Origin: Megaleporinus macrocephalus
Lineage: Eukaryota > Chordata > Actinopteri > Characiformes > Anostomidae
Length of the DNA stretch: 64,000 nucleotides
Direction of reading: 5' to 3'
NCBI GenBank assembly: GCA_021613375.1
Contig: CM038702.1
Coordinates: forward strand, 24,864,349 to 24,928,348
Positions 34,447-46,358 of this stretch are shown here, piece after piece. The notes below the pieces were generated by a model that did not search any database, was not told where the DNA came from, and worked only from the letters and a program-made list of their open reading frames with translations. Numbering within the stretch: the stretch's first letter is position 1; every line of letters starts with the position of its first letter. The translations under genes were made by a program, and so were the position numbers.

Positions 34447-34888
34447 CATGTCTCTCTCTCTCTCTGTTTCTCTCTCATCATTGTCTCTCTTTCTCTCTAT
34501 TCACCTCACTCTTTTTTTCTCTTTGTCTCCACCTTATGTTGCTCTTATTTACTTTCTGTTTCTTTTCTTTCTATTGCCACATTTCTTTCTTTTTCTCTCT
34601 CTCATTGCCCTTTCCTCTTTCTTTTTCTCCTTTAGTCTTTCCTCTATTTCTTGTTCTTATTTTTCCATTTCTTTCTTTCTCTCGTTTCTTACTTTCGTTC
34701 TTTCTCTTTCTATTTGTGTCTCCTTTTCCCTCTCATTCTCCCTCGTCCACCTTTTCTATTTTCATTATCTTTTACTCCCTTTCTCTCCCTCTAATCTCTT
34801 TTCATATTTATCATCTCTTTCTCTTCTCTCTCTCCCTCTTACTCGTTCCCTCTCTCCCTCCCTCCCTCTCTCTCCCTCTCTCTCTCAG
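34447..34888 (+). repeat. 440-nt polypyrimidine tract
   Basis: The + strand is nearly all C and T (TCTCTC, TTTCTTTCT, CCCTCCC), with scattered A and few G, and is open in several frames as Ser/Leu/Phe-rich strings. It is a decayed CT-type microsatellite. Long homopurine-homopyrimidine tracts can form triplex DNA. It is followed by CAGCAGATG at 34887, which looks like a strong acceptor, but no exon follows. Confidence 0.92.
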
Positions 34889-36057
34889 CAGATGTTTAGA
34901 GAGTGGAGAGCAGTAAGCAGCTGGAGGAGATTAGTTAAAGCAGGGCATCTCAGAGTGTGATAGTGCACCTCCACTGTGACGTCCAGTGTGTGTGTTTGTG
35001 TGTGTGTGTGTTTGTGTGTTTGTTTGTATGTGTGTCTGTTAAACACTGGTTTTTAGACTCTATTTTGGGAGGTCTTTGCACAGATTTGTGCTTTCTTGCT
35101 CCAACACACCTGCTTCAACATGATTGGCTAATGATGCCTTAATTAATCAAATCAGGTGTGTAAAATCAGTGAAAACAGCAGCACAGTTGGTCAGAGTGTC
35201 AAATTAACTGAAGTATTCATCAGTTAAATTGGCTTTACCCACCAAACACTGGCGGTTGTTGTAAAGATTATCTGATGTTCACTAATGATGGGTAGCTAGA
35301 TTAGAGAGTATGATGGCTAGAAATGGTTAACAGGTCTGTATTCAGCCCTGCAGCAAGAGCGTGTACTGAAATCTAATTGGTGGTGTGTTGCAAAGGCCAT
35401 TCTTGTCGTGCTTTTCAAAGAATTTGTGGGTCCTGATTAAAAAAACTTTACAGTGAAATACTTATGACAAGCTGTCTTCCAATGCTCTGTGTTGTTGTGG
35501 AAACCAGCTGCAGTGGCTGCATTTGTTGAGGACCTTGTTAGATCCTGCTAGGGGGGTTAAGATTGGAAACCACTAGGGTTAACCATCTGTAACCATTATA
35601 CTCTAACTTACAATTATACAAACAAACAAACCCACAAACACACTATGCATGACTAATCACCCATCTGAAATTAATCTCACTGCCATGAGTCTGAATATCT
35701 CTGTGTGTAGCATTACTGTGACAAAAACACAACTCCTTATTTATGAGCTTCTACTAGGATGAGGAGCATCCTCCCCTGTATGTATTTGTGTGTGTGCGCT
35801 ATGTGTGTGTGTGTTCATCCAAATTCAATTGCTGCATAGCGGGATCTAATTTTAATCATTCCCTCGTCTCGGTAAAGGAGCATGAAGGAGAGAAGCCACG
35901 CTAAATTAGCCATAACATTACCTGCTGTGTCATTTCCCAGGACCGTATGGAGAACGGGCACACATGCGTGCACACACACCCACACACACACACACACACC
36001 CAAGATTGTTATTTTACAACATCAGAACAAGAGGTCACATGTCCCTTATGTAGTTAG

Positions 36058-37110
36058 TACCGTGCAAAAGCCAAAGACCACCCTTCCTGTATTTAATTAA
36101 GTTGTTCTTTCGTTCTGTTTTCTGGGGATATATTTCTGAGGAGATTGAAGATATTGAAGAGATAATCTACTTGCATAAGAGAGAAAAAGGCAAACAAATG
36201 GATCAAAATGGATAAAAATGTTTGAGAAAATTGTTAAATGATGCCTTGAAAGTGGGACTCCTAACAACATAGCCAGACCTTACAGACCACCAAAACAGTC
36301 ACCCTCAGACAAACAGCACTTAAAGCTTTCATCTTCGAGAGAGAGAGGAGAAAATCAAGCTTCTCTCTTGCTTCAGATCTGAAAATTACCATGTGTTTCT
36401 GTCCATTTGTCCATTGTGAGAAGATAACCCAGCAGTATGAGTCTGAAATGACAGGAAGCTGTCAAGAAGCCATAGGGACAAGGTGGTTTGAGTTTGTATG
36501 GTGTGTTCTACTTACTAAACAAAACCGCTAATCAGCACGCCGTTCGTTCTGAGACCTCCCCTGACTGCAAATGTTCCACTGCACAAAGCAGGCTGAGACT
36601 TACACCAGGTTCCAAGTATGCCTACAACTGCATGTTCAGCCCAGGTTTGATTTTCTTTAGTTCTTTGGGCATTTGAAGTATACTGCCAGCTTGACTGAGA
36701 AAAGCAAATAGACAAAAAAGGAACAGCGTTTGCAAATCAAACCAAGAAGCTGCTGGTGTTCTCAGATTCAAACATGTCAAGTGGTTGCACACATTCAAAT
36801 ATACTACAACAACACAGTGATGTTTACTTGCTTCATCAATAGCTGTGTTCAGGTGTTATGTCTAATTCATTTGCAACCAATTGCATGTAAATCCAAATGG
36901 GCTAAATGGACAGACCACAACCTGAGCTCAGACCTCATCACCACTAATGTGTTTGGGATTACTTGGATCTTGAGAAGTCAAAATTGCAACCAAGTTGTAA
37001 GACTTGTGAAAGAAATATCCCTGCAGAGAACAGAATAGATGTTAGGTACCTGAGCTCATTGATTTAACCCCTTTAGATAAAATACAGAGTAGCATAAATA
37101 TCTTATTTTG
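36058..37110 (+). repeat. Decayed DNA-transposon-like repeat
   Basis: Landmarks GTGCAAAAGCCAAAGACCAC, GAGATTGAAGATATTG, AATGATGCCTTGAAAGTG, AACAGCACTTAAAGCTTTCA and GGACAGACCACAA match a roughly 1-kb interspersed repeat I recall from fish genomes. No inverted termini or open frame were confirmed. Boundaries are approximate. Confidence 0.45.
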
Positions 37111-37937
37111 AAAGAATTAGATAATATCTTGAGTTTGAATGTTTAGTTCCAGATTTCTCCTGGAAGCCCCAGTTATTGCAATAATTAATTACATAAAACT
37201 TCACCAGCAGTCTTGATTTAGCTTCATGCAGTACTGACTAGGCAAACCAGGTGTTAGATGAGCAGAGCAAATAATACAGAGTTGCCAAAGTAAAGGCTTG
37301 GAAAGGGTTAAATTAACACACTGACATATGTAAAACCTCCACTTACTGTATTAATACTATTTAAAGATTTAAAAAAATGTTTTGCTGAGCCAATAAAAGC
37401 TTCTAGAAAAATAGCCTTTTAAGCATAATAGTGTCCCCAAGTGCAACCAATCTATGCTTTATGTTTCATAAAAAAATTTAAACTTATATGTAATGGCCAT
37501 CTTAACTGGATCGCATATAAACAAAAGGAAGGTCTTAGACTTTTGCATGGTATTGTAAAAATACCTATATGTGATAACAATGTGTCTGTTAATTATGCAT
37601 TACTATGTCCCATAAATGCACAAAAACAAACGCACCCACGCGCACCTCATTCCCGTTATCTTACTATTCAGTCCCTCCGTCCCACATATTTCATATTAGC
37701 GGCATTAATTTTGCAGTCAATCACCACACAGCTCTATTCTTCCTCCACACTGACTCATAACTCCTCATTAAGCTAACCTTGGCTTAAGCGTGTGGCCAAA
37801 CTGTATGATTCTTTAACCGTGCGCTAATCCCGTTTTAAACTCTACAGCTAATCTGCCTGTTTAATTGAAAACCTGTGTGTGTTAAATTGTTTTCTGCACC
37901 AGTGTCTGCGCAAGCTACACGCCAGCCATACTGATGT

Positions 37938-37955
37938 GCCTCTTTCTCTCTCTCT

Positions 37956-37997
<42 letters not shown>

Positions 37998-38008
37998 CTC
38001 TCTCTAAA
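37938..38008 (+). repeat. (CT)n microsatellite at the acceptor of window exon 5
   Basis: About 65 bp of near-pure CT repeat lead into CTAAACAG and the exon. It forms an unusually long polypyrimidine tract. The minus-strand Arg/Glu frame over it is an artefact. Confidence 0.95.
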
Positions 38009-38011
38009 CAG

Positions 38012-38109
38012 GACTATGTGCTGAAACAAGTGGCGCCAAAGTATCACAAGCTGGGCTGGCCGAGTGCCTCTGCGGACGGGTCATTCCTGCAGGCTGCTTA
38101 TCAAACAGA
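38012..38109 (+). CDS. trhde: TRHDE exon (window exon 5 of 6)
   Basis: The exon encodes DYVLKQVAPKYHKLGWP, then SADGSFLQAAYQT and the first two bases of a Glu codon. The V-x-P-x-Y-x-x-LGW segment followed by a short variable loop and LQAxY is typical of the M1 C-terminal domain. The acceptor is AAACAG, directly after a (CT)n tract; the donor is GA|GTAAGT. It enters in phase 0 and leaves in phase 2. The exon is 98 nt. The loop PSASADGS is the least conserved part relative to what I remember of the mammalian protein. Confidence 0.92.
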
Positions 38110-38784
38110 GTAAGTAACACTAGGTTTTGTGCCAACAGGTGTGAATCTACACAACTATAATAGGCCCCTCACCTTGTCACAATAACTGTTACTATGGCTA
38201 CGCTTGATATTACACTTATTTCAGGCAGTGTTAATAAAGTAATATGACATTATATATGTGAGGAAAACAAACGAAGATATATCATAATCAGATTCATTGT
38301 TCAAGTAACTAATTTAAAAAGGCATATGTTTCTTAACTGAGAATTATTCTTCTCGACAGGTCAATTCAAATAATATGATCTTCTTTAAACTGACAAAAAT
38401 CCAGTTCAGCCTGAGGACAAAGTGTAGCACACTATTCAGATTTTAACAAAATATCAAAATGTTGTGGTTTTGTATTCATTTAAAGTGATGTTCATTTTAT
38501 ATGTTTGTGAAAAGTGATTATGTTAATAGATCAGGAGTTTTTTTTATAAACATCTGATTCATAGGCTACACTGAAATCCCACCAGTTTCAGCTGTTTTAA
38601 TATTACTAGTTAGCTAAGTTATCTTAGTAATCTTCACCACTAGCCACTGCAGTTAGTTATTCTAAGGGGTTTTCCAGCAACATTTTCCATTGTTGTCATA
38701 GGCAGCGGCAAGGTAGCCTATTCTAGCTGTATAGACTAGTCTGCTAGCAATTCTTGACTATGTTACAGTCATTTAAATATACAC

Positions 38785-39925
38785 AACGTGGTACAAAAGC
38801 GTACAACCATCAAACCTCTAGGAGCTTATTGGACATTCCAATTTAAAACACTGGGCATTAATATGGACTTGCCCTCCTTTGTGGCTACAACAGCATCCAC
38901 TCTTCTGGAAAAGACTTTCCTTAAAAATATGTTTGTGAGAATTTGTGCCCATTCAGTGAAAAGAGCATTTGTGAGATCAGACGCTGAGGCTGAACAAGAA
39001 GAGCAGGCTTAAGAGCAGGCTTAACGGTGGTCAATGGTGTTAAGGTCAAAACTCTGTTCTTACATTAAACTTATCAAACCATGTCTTGAACCTTGCTTTT
39101 TTCATAGCGATACAGTGATGCAGAAATAGGAAAACGTTTCTGTAACACTCAGTTTCAAAACCACCAGGCATAACAGTACATCAGTACATCAGAGGAAAGC
39201 AATAAACAAGCAAGAGTTCAAAATAGCAGAGTAAATAGGAGTAAAAGGCACAATAGAGACACTGGAGTGTGTCCTTGCAAAGTAGCAGAGAGAGAGTCTA
39301 GGTCTAAACAGTCTGGCCTAATGAGGATGAGAGACACCGGTGAGGGAGGAGGGGCGGAGTCAGTCTAATCAGCCTTTACTATCAGTTTGAGCCTTCCTCT
39401 ACCAAACTTTCCTTTTAGCACTGTGCATTTTATAGTCTTGGCAACCACCAAACCCAGACTAATCCAGAGGTAACCTTTCCAGCTGAAGCCTGGTGCTGCA
39501 TATGGTGATTTTGCATATGGTGTGCATCTGCTCAGCCGTGGAATGACATTTCATGAACCTGCTGGTACACAGTTTTTGAGCTGCTTCCAGATACAGTTTG
39601 TTACTCTGTAGTGAGTGATGCAACACAGGTTAAGCCACTTTTTGCGCTATTCAGTGGCCCCATTCTGTGAATGTGGGTGGTCTACTGCTTCGTGGCTGAG
39701 ATGTTGTTGCCTCTAGATGCTTTCATTTCACAATAATAGCACTTATAGTTGACTAGGGCAAATCTAGCACGAAGTGATTTGTGTCAAACGTAGCAGTCTA
39801 TGATAGTGCCACATTTAAAGTTTCTTTTCTGTACAACCTATTCAACTGCCAGCATTGTACCTCTATGTGTTTGATTTTATACACATGTTAATGATGGATC
39901 TAACTTAAAAACCTGAGCTTCTTAA
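38785..39925 (-). pseudogene. Tc1-like relic on the minus strand, with nested repeat
   Basis: The + strand shows the antisense of a Tc1-type transposase gene: TTTGTGGCTACAACAGCATC, CACTCTTCTGGAAAAGACTT, AATTTGTGCCCATTCAG, then, after an unrelated stretch, CTACCAAACTTTCC, CCACCAAACCCAGACTAATC and CTTCGTGGCTGAGATGTTG. The order matches one element with about 250 bp of foreign sequence (about 39130-39385, purine-rich) in the middle. Frames are destroyed. It is the same family as 19140-19600 and 51115-51262. Confidence 0.65.
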
Positions 39926-40309
39926 TTAGGAGGAGTGTCCTTGTACATTTGGCTACATAGTGTAGTGAGCAATGAAGTTCGGTAACAGATGTTTTTCACA
40001 GGTGAACTTAATAGCTCAAGCCCAAAAAAGGTACACCTTGTGCATGTAGATCTGGAGCTTTGTATGTGCTACCATGTTTTCTTATCATTATATATGTGTA
40101 ATAAGTTTCTTTCAGTAAGCACTTTTTATTGATTTTATTGATTGATTTATTATTTATCAGAATAATGATACACTTGACTGAAGTGTGACTTGCATTCCTG
40201 TTTATGTATTTTCTTATTATTTGTGATAAAATAGTAGTTTGATACAACTCTGTTAGATCATATTCTTTACATAGCAAGTAAACGGAGAAATTGCTTTATT
40301 AATACAAAG

Positions 40310-40555
40310 AATTCAGAATTTATTTGTCACGTGTGTTTGCACACAGCAGAATTTGACCTCCGCATTTAACCCGTCCTTGCAGTAAAACACCCACATATAC
40401 ACACACTATTAGACATAGACACTAGCCCGGTGTGGTGGGCAGGACTAGCCACAGCGACCAGGAAACTATTGGGGTATAGGTGCCTTGCTTAAGGGCACTT
40501 AAGTCCTGTCCTGTCTAGGGCAGAGGTCACTAATGCGGAGTCAAACCAGTGATCT
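40310..40555 (-). repeat. SINE-like dispersed repeat, inverted copy
   Basis: This is the reverse-complement partner of 22745-22985, sharing GACCTCCGCATTTAACCC and TTGCTTAAGGGCACTTAAG-like text, preceded by AATTTATTTGTCACGTGTG. It is common in teleosts and non-coding. Confidence 0.72.
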
Positions 40556-41159
40556 ATTGAGACAGTGTTTATTCTAAGCTGCGGAGCTTTTCTTGTCTTC
40601 ATGGTATACAGGCTTTGCGGCACACAGACCAATCGCGTGTGTTGTAAGATCACTAAAAGCACTCCTCAGTCAATCAGATCAGTGAAGATTCGGGAGTGCG
40701 GCGTGCACACACAGGCGAGGTATGAAGCGAGAAGCATCCGTTGGAGAATAAAGCGAGTCAGTAAAAGAATAACGTGCTCTAAAAACAGAAAATTGATGAT
40801 GAAAACCTTTTTTAACCAGGAATGGACGAGACATATATGTTTATTCTTCCCACAGGCAGCTCCAAATCAACGGGTTAAGATGTGAAATTAGCAAGAAGAC
40901 GCACATTTTATTGACTTTTTCTATAAAAAAACACTTTAAGATGCACTTTTTTTCATGTAGCCCTTGTTTTTACTTGAAGTGAGGAAAAAACTATTTGAAG
41001 TTTTATAAATAATTCATTCAGTTCAGCATTTAAACAAAAAATATTGTTGAAATATACTGAACAGTATGTGTAATTTGTTTTGTATTTCAGTAGCTGATGG
41101 TATAAGATGCTGATACCAGGCTACTTTAGTAAACAGGATATGCCATTTAATCATAACAC

Positions 41160-41300
41160 AAGTTAGGAATTATGACGGTCCAGACCTTCCTCTACCTGGA
41201 CCGTACTGAATTATAATTAAATACCACTGGCCTAGGGGATCGAACCAGCCACCTTCCTGTCACAAGACTGGATCCATAAGCTTCAGCCCATGACATAAAA
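41160..41300 (-). repeat. tRNA-SINE-like fragment
   Basis: On the minus strand, GCTGGTTCGATCCCCTAG contains a Pol III B-box-like GGTTCGATCC, preceded by GTGACAGGAAGGTGG. An A box upstream is not convincing. ACGGTCCAG and CTGGACCGT (about 41176-41205) form a 9-bp hairpin at the other end. It is likely a SINE remnant rather than a tRNA gene, since the cloverleaf does not close. Confidence 0.4.
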
Positions 41301-42647
41301 AAGTGTGAAAAATTAGCAGAAATAATCAGTCCTAAAGATGTAACCTACAAACCCTGTTATCAGATTTGATTGGGTTACAAGTATAGAGGTTTTGTACTTA
41401 GCTAGACATTTTAACTCTGCACAGATCAAGTCACAATATAGGTTGCATGCAAGTGTATTCCCATCCAGTTTTACAAAAGTAACAACAATTCCATAAGTCA
41501 TCCCTCTGAAAAGTCTCTAGAGTAAAAATAAAAGCAAACTGGACCTCACCTGGGCAAGGTAGAATTCAAACTGTGTGAAACAGAAGCAAGTCTTGAATTA
41601 CTGCAATATCCAAGCCCGTTGCTGGTGCCAGGCCGAGTAGATTCTTTGCAATGTTCCCTAGTTTAAGCTTGTTTTCCTTTGGGACGATTGTTTGTTTGGA
41701 TTTGGCCTCAGGTTTAAGACAATCCAATCCTGTATCCTAGAACAAAATAACCAAATACATAAAAGGTGAAATGGGAATGAAGACTAAATAAAATATCAGC
41801 ACCTATGAACCCCTTTACAAAAATCTTGGACCATAATTCAGTTAACACTTACACCAGCGTTTTTCCCAATACCAGGACTTTGGATTGTGAGAACAGAAGC
41901 CCACAATTTGTAGCTAACTCCTATCAACTTTGTTCTTCTTTTATGTTAATGCTAGAGACAGTGGTTCCCTATGGCCCTCTAGTGGCGGGAGTAAAATTAA
42001 CCTCATACAACTCTAGACCAAAGTTAAGCAGTAATTGGACAGCACTAAGTACAGGACTGCAGCATGTCTCTAAAACCACAGTGATCCGATCACTCAAACC
42101 ACCTGTGGAGGTCATCAGGCCAAATAACATTAGTAGTGTGAACGTTACTGATGGCATCAAAAGGCCACCGAGCCAACCGTGTCATCACAGCAGAGATGAA
42201 AGCAACTATGTAGCTTCTTCTTTGTCTCCTGTTCTGTTACTTTAAAGGCATTTGAAGTCTGTGTGAAGGTTTATTACAGCTTGTGAATTTGCATGAACAA
42301 GGATTCTTGGGACATTTTAGTCTAATTACATGCATCGAGAGACTCATGTAGTAAGTGCAGCGCCTTTCCTTTAGTTATAAAATACAATCACCATGTCTGG
42401 CCACTCAGACACAGTCTTGCAGTCCACTTGTGATGAGATCAAGTATGAAAAGCAACATATAGATCATTTTTAACAATGGCAGAATTGAAAATACATTTTA
42501 GACATTAGCTGACTTGGACTTTAGACTAAAATTCTTTGACATAAATATAAAAGAAATATAAATATTAGAATAAAATTATTTGAAATAAACGCTTTAAATG
42601 AGCCTATACTTCAACAGGTTGGTTTCACTCATGTCATTCCAATGACG

Positions 42648-43060
42648 TTAAAAATCTAGATGGAAAGCAAGAATGGACGAGATGAAGGTGAGCATGTATT
42701 GTGAGAGAAAAGTACAAACAAAAGTCACAGCATATGCTGCACATGATGCTAATGTTATAATAAGCAATTTAAACTGAACTGAAAAATGAGCTGCTATTGA
42801 GGCAGCAGATATAAGAACTACCTTCTCCTCCATGTGACCTTCTACTCAAAAAAACAAACACAAACATACAAATGTAATGAAGTAATCTTGATACCAGGGT
42901 GATCCACAATGTCAGTCATTTGGTTTTCTTTTACTGTCCTGTGGATTAACCAGCAACACATATTTATGTTTTTTTCTCTATGTGGAAAATTCCTTCTTGC
43001 CCTCCAGCTGCAGTTCACACCATAGCAACGCAGTGATGTAAAATCATTTGAAAAGAAAAT
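42648..43060 (+). repeat. Diverged dispersed repeat, short copy (partner at 13768-14680)
   Basis: Shared landmarks are GAGATGAAGGTGAG near the start, CATTTGGTTTTCTTTT plus CTGTCC and GATTAACCAGCA, and CCAGCTGCAGTTCACACCAT near the end. It lacks the roughly 480-bp internal segment of the other copy. Non-coding. Confidence 0.6.
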
Positions 43061-44197
43061 GTTTTGTCAAAAACTCTATTCAGTCAAGCAGTAGTTCAAA
43101 ATATGAATAAAATGATATGGAAATATATGTTTCATGCAGGGCAAGTTCCCTATTGATTTTCAGACTTTTGGTCAGGGATGCAGCTAAAATGAAGGCCAGT
43201 TCATTGTCCAGGACACGAGTGTCACTTGACAAAACAAATGTTGTCGACAGATGTTGCAGCGCTGTAGGTTTCCATAGTCCTGCACCAACAACAATCTGTC
43301 ATAGCAGAACATCATCTGTATGATGTACAGCGCAAGAAACAATAATGAAACTGCATCTAACAGTCCAAAAACAGGTGCTTTAGTAAAACTGCATATATAA
43401 TAAGAGTTTTAAGCTTCAAGGTCACTTCAGCAATCAGAGATACTGTTCATTTTCCATGTGCCACATTGTCCCCTGTCATCCAGGGTTGTCAGATTCCCAA
43501 AGAAAAATTAGACTAAATCAAGTTCTATAGGTGTGAGGGTGTAGCTATAGACCAGCACCCCTGGTCAAGATTTGTTACTCTGAATAACTAAGCGAGCAAT
43601 ACATGACCAGAATACCATCGTATTCTGAGGCGTTATCAAGATAATTCTGTCTCTGTGTGGTGCGAGCGGCGAGGCAACGTTGACTGCTATGGGTCACATA
43701 CTGTCCTTTTACACATTAAACAGCAGAGCAGTAAACACGGGTGCACCTAAAATACAGCAACAGTGTAAAACACAGAAGCTAGCACACACAAAACTTTCCT
43801 TTTTTGTCATTTTTCTTGGGAAACATTGGACTGTAAATTGGCCTTAAGGCTCTGCCTAAGGCTCTTTGTGTTTCAGTAGTGACATGGAACCATGGGACAG
43901 CATTTTTTTGAATAAGTGTAAATTTAGGTGTAGGGTTTGGGACAGCCACCCCTCAATATAAATACTGATGATTTTGTATTTTACTCATTACTGTTTGAAT
44001 AGTGTGGTTGAATAGTGGTGTAGTGTACTATGGTGAAGAGAGTTTCTCATTGGGTTAAATAAGATTATGACCAATGTTCTGTTAGACATGTCCAACCTAG
44101 CAACTGTAAGAACGCATGGTAAATATAACAGACCATACAGACTATGATGATTCTTTAGTATTTGGAAAAGCATATAACTTATTACATCTGACTACAG

Positions 44198-44198
<1 letters not shown>

Positions 44199-44264
<66 letters not shown>

Positions 44265-44274
44265 ATCTCTCTCC
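44199..44274 (+). repeat. (CT)n microsatellite at the acceptor of window exon 6
   Basis: About 63 bp of pure CT, then CGCTATCTCTCTCCCCTGTAG, directly precede the exon. Reverse-strand Arg/Glu frames here are artefacts. Confidence 0.96.
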
Positions 44275-44281
44275 CCTGTAG

Positions 44282-44389
44282 AGAGCTGCAGAGGGAGGTG
44301 ATCATGCTGGCCTGTAGTTTTGGGAATAAACACTGCCACCGCCAGGCTGTGTCTCTCATCTCTGAGTGGATATCCAGCAACAAGAACAG
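44282..44389 (+). CDS. trhde: TRHDE exon (window exon 6 of 6, last one visible)
   Basis: The exon encodes ELQREVIMLACSFGNKHCH, then RQAVSLISEWISSNKN and the first two bases of an Arg codon. The cysteine-bearing ACSFGNKHC stretch is, in my recollection, a strong match to TRHDE and helps separate it from other M1 members. The first base completes a Glu codon left open at 38109. The exon is 108 nt; the donor is AG|GTATGC in phase 2. By family knowledge some 150-200 residues should follow in exons beyond this window. The minus-strand Arg/Glu-rich frames overlapping it reflect the neighbouring (CT)n. Confidence 0.94.
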
Positions 44390-44453
44390 GTATGCACACA
44401 TCGTCCATTACACAGCAACCACTACAGACCTGTTGTGAAGATGTCATTCTTAC

Positions 44454-45400
44454 TTGGAGGTGAAGTTTACCTTTGGCTGTAGCTCATCATTAGTCATTCC
44501 TACCAGTGAAACATTTCCCTGTGCCACTGTCTGTAACACAAGCCCAAAGCATGATCGATCCACCTACGACCTTAACAGTTGGAGAAGTGTTCTTTTCATG
44601 GAATTCTTCAACCTCCAAACCTTTGCTCATTGTGGCCATGAAGTTTTGGTTTAGCTTCATCAGTCCAAATGCATCAGACTTGTTGAGATGTTCCTTTGCC
44701 AAACTCTGATGCTGAATTTTGTGATGAGGACGCAGGAAAGGTTTTCTTCTGATCACTCTTTCATGAAGGCCATATTTGAGCAGGTGTTGCTGCACAGTAG
44801 AGCAGTTCACCACCACTCCAGAGTCTGTTAAATCTTCCTGAAGGTCCTTTTTCAATCAAACAGTTTTTTGTCTTCCCCTTAGAAAAGTTTGTTGGACCTC
44901 CAGACGTCACGCTGACTTCCACCATTGCTGTTAACTGCCACTTCTTATTTATATTATGTGTAAAAATGTTTTGCTATCTTCTTATCGCCTTCTCTGCTTT
45001 GTGGGCATGAATTATTTTAATAATGTCCATTTTAAATGCTAGGCAGCTGCTAAGAGAAACCCACGGCTGCTGACTGTTGAGACGAGGTTTGAGGATTTAT
45101 AAAGCTTTGAAATTTGCACCACCTGGCCTTTCCCAATGATAATTGTGAACAAGTCATAACTCTAACAAGCTAATTAGGGTCTGAGACATTGGAAAACATT
45201 ATCTGAGAGCTCAGATTTCATCTCTTGGGGTGAACAAACGTTTGCATGATGCTATTTTCCTTTTTATAAAAATGTATAAGACAAAATGGACACACTAAGT
45301 TTGCTTAAAAGGTTGAAAAAAATTATTATATCTTTAACTTTATGCCTTTATGCCTTTACCCACTTAACTTTTTTTACAGTAACAGAAATTTTGACCACGA
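44454..45400 (-). pseudogene. Tc1-like transposase relic (minus strand)
   Basis: The minus-strand frame 44855-44490 contains KDLQEDLTDSGVVV, HLLKYGLHERVIRRKPFL, AKEHLNK and GGSIMLWACV, in the order of a Tc1-type transposase from its second DNA-binding helix region into the catalytic core. The WSDE-like first catalytic block is lost, so it is inactive. + strand landmarks downstream (TTTGTGGGCATGAATTATTT, GCTGCTAAGAGAAACCCA) continue to the element's other end. It is the sister of 23785-25130 and shows the uninterrupted site at 44621-44637. Confidence 0.75.
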
Positions 45401-46110
45401 TTTTGCACGTAACTGCTTTAGGTCAGCCAGAAAGCTTTCATTTGTTTCATTTGCTTTTACAATGGCATGAATTATTTTCTACAGGACCATCAATTTTACC
45501 TCCCAGAAAATGTCAAGTGGTGCAACCGCACATTAATAAAAATAATAACATTTGTATCTATTTATCAATACGGAAAAAGTCTCGGCACTCAGACACCTGA
45601 ATAAAGCATTATACACATTATACTCATTTTCGTGGCTTCCTGGTCGCCTAACTTAACTGAACCATGACTTGTAAACAGTGTTTGTTTGTTTTGTTTTTGT
45701 GTGTGAAAGGGCTACTGACCTTGGCATGGCACTATAAAGGTAATTTGGGGTTTCAGTGAAGATGCAGTGTAATGCTCACTATTTCTTTTTTTAAAATAAG
45801 TCATTTGTTATAATTTTTCCATGTGAAATTTTAGAAAATCAAAATTGATGAAAGTTTCAAGATTCAATTAGATGAATACTTTTAAAGCTGCCCTAAGTTT
45901 AAAGTGTAAATCTGCATGTATGGTTTAGGCAGTCATAGTACCTGACATTTGTAGACTTTGGAATCATAAAAGGCTGAAATTAGTTTGAGTTTAAGGGTCA
46001 TTTCACTTGTAGTTACATAAAGGAGAAGAACTGTAGACTAATATGATATATGCCACGTATTTATTAAATAATATGTGCTTGGACACGCAAAATATACATC
46101 ATTGACCAAT

Positions 46111-46358
46111 CTACTATATACTGTATTGTCGCTGTCCAAAGAAAAAGAAGTATCTCCAAAATGGCAACTTTACAGAAGACAAAAACTGTCTTTACTTTCA
46201 ATATAAGTCAATGGAACCAGAAATTTTTAAAAGTGATTTTGAAGCATTTCTGTTGGAATACATGGAATTTCACACAGTGTAAACTCTGGCATATTCAATG
46301 ATGTATAAATATGGAGATGGACAAAATGTTTTTATTTGGACAGCACAATATATAGAAA
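46111..46358. mobile_element. MITE-like repeat, copy 1 of 3
   Basis: The left part reads TGTCGCTGTCCAAAGAAAAA and the right part TTTTTATTTGGACAGCACAA, roughly inverted, giving an element near 245 bp. Internal words (AAATGGCAACTTTACAG, AAGTCAATGGAACCAG, GAAGCATTTCTGTTGG) recur at 60118 and 63695. Confidence 0.65.

Larger units (their letters stand above)
32616..38011 (+). other. Intron between window exons 4 and 5
   Basis: The 5.4-kb intron holds a repeat fragment (32680-32860), (TA)n at 34085-34170, a 440-nt pyrimidine tract 34447-34888, GT-rich runs near 34990-35040, a repeat-like stretch around 35040-35600, a CA run near 35973-36000 and a decayed element 36058-37110. 33060-34030 and 37110-37580 show nothing I can assign. 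37590-37830 is non-repetitive. It ends in a long (CT)n and CTAAACAG. Confidence 0.85.
38110..44281 (+). other. Intron between window exons 5 and 6
   Basis: The 6.2-kb intron begins GTAAGTAA. It contains an inverted Tc1 relic with a nested repeat (38785-39925), a SINE-like repeat (40310-40555), a tRNA-SINE-like stretch (41160-41300) and the short copy of a diverged repeat (42648-43060). 38110-38780, 40560-41150, 41310-42640 and 43070-44190 contain no feature I can name; their short open frames lack any recognisable domain. It ends with a long (CT)n and CTCCCCTGTAG. Confidence 0.85.

Noticed and set aside
34437..34960. Two long Ser/Leu/Phe-rich open frames (159 and 172 residues)
   Set aside because: They are translations of a polypyrimidine tract; no domain, no splice-bounded exon, and both frames are open only because C/T strings rarely make stops.
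41160..41300. Possible tRNA gene (B-box GGTTCGATCC on the minus strand)
   Set aside because: No closing acceptor stem or convincing A box; better explained as a SINE remnant.
41805..42245. 146-residue forward frame
   Set aside because: No domain, no exon borders, and an overlapping antisense frame of similar quality; probably chance.
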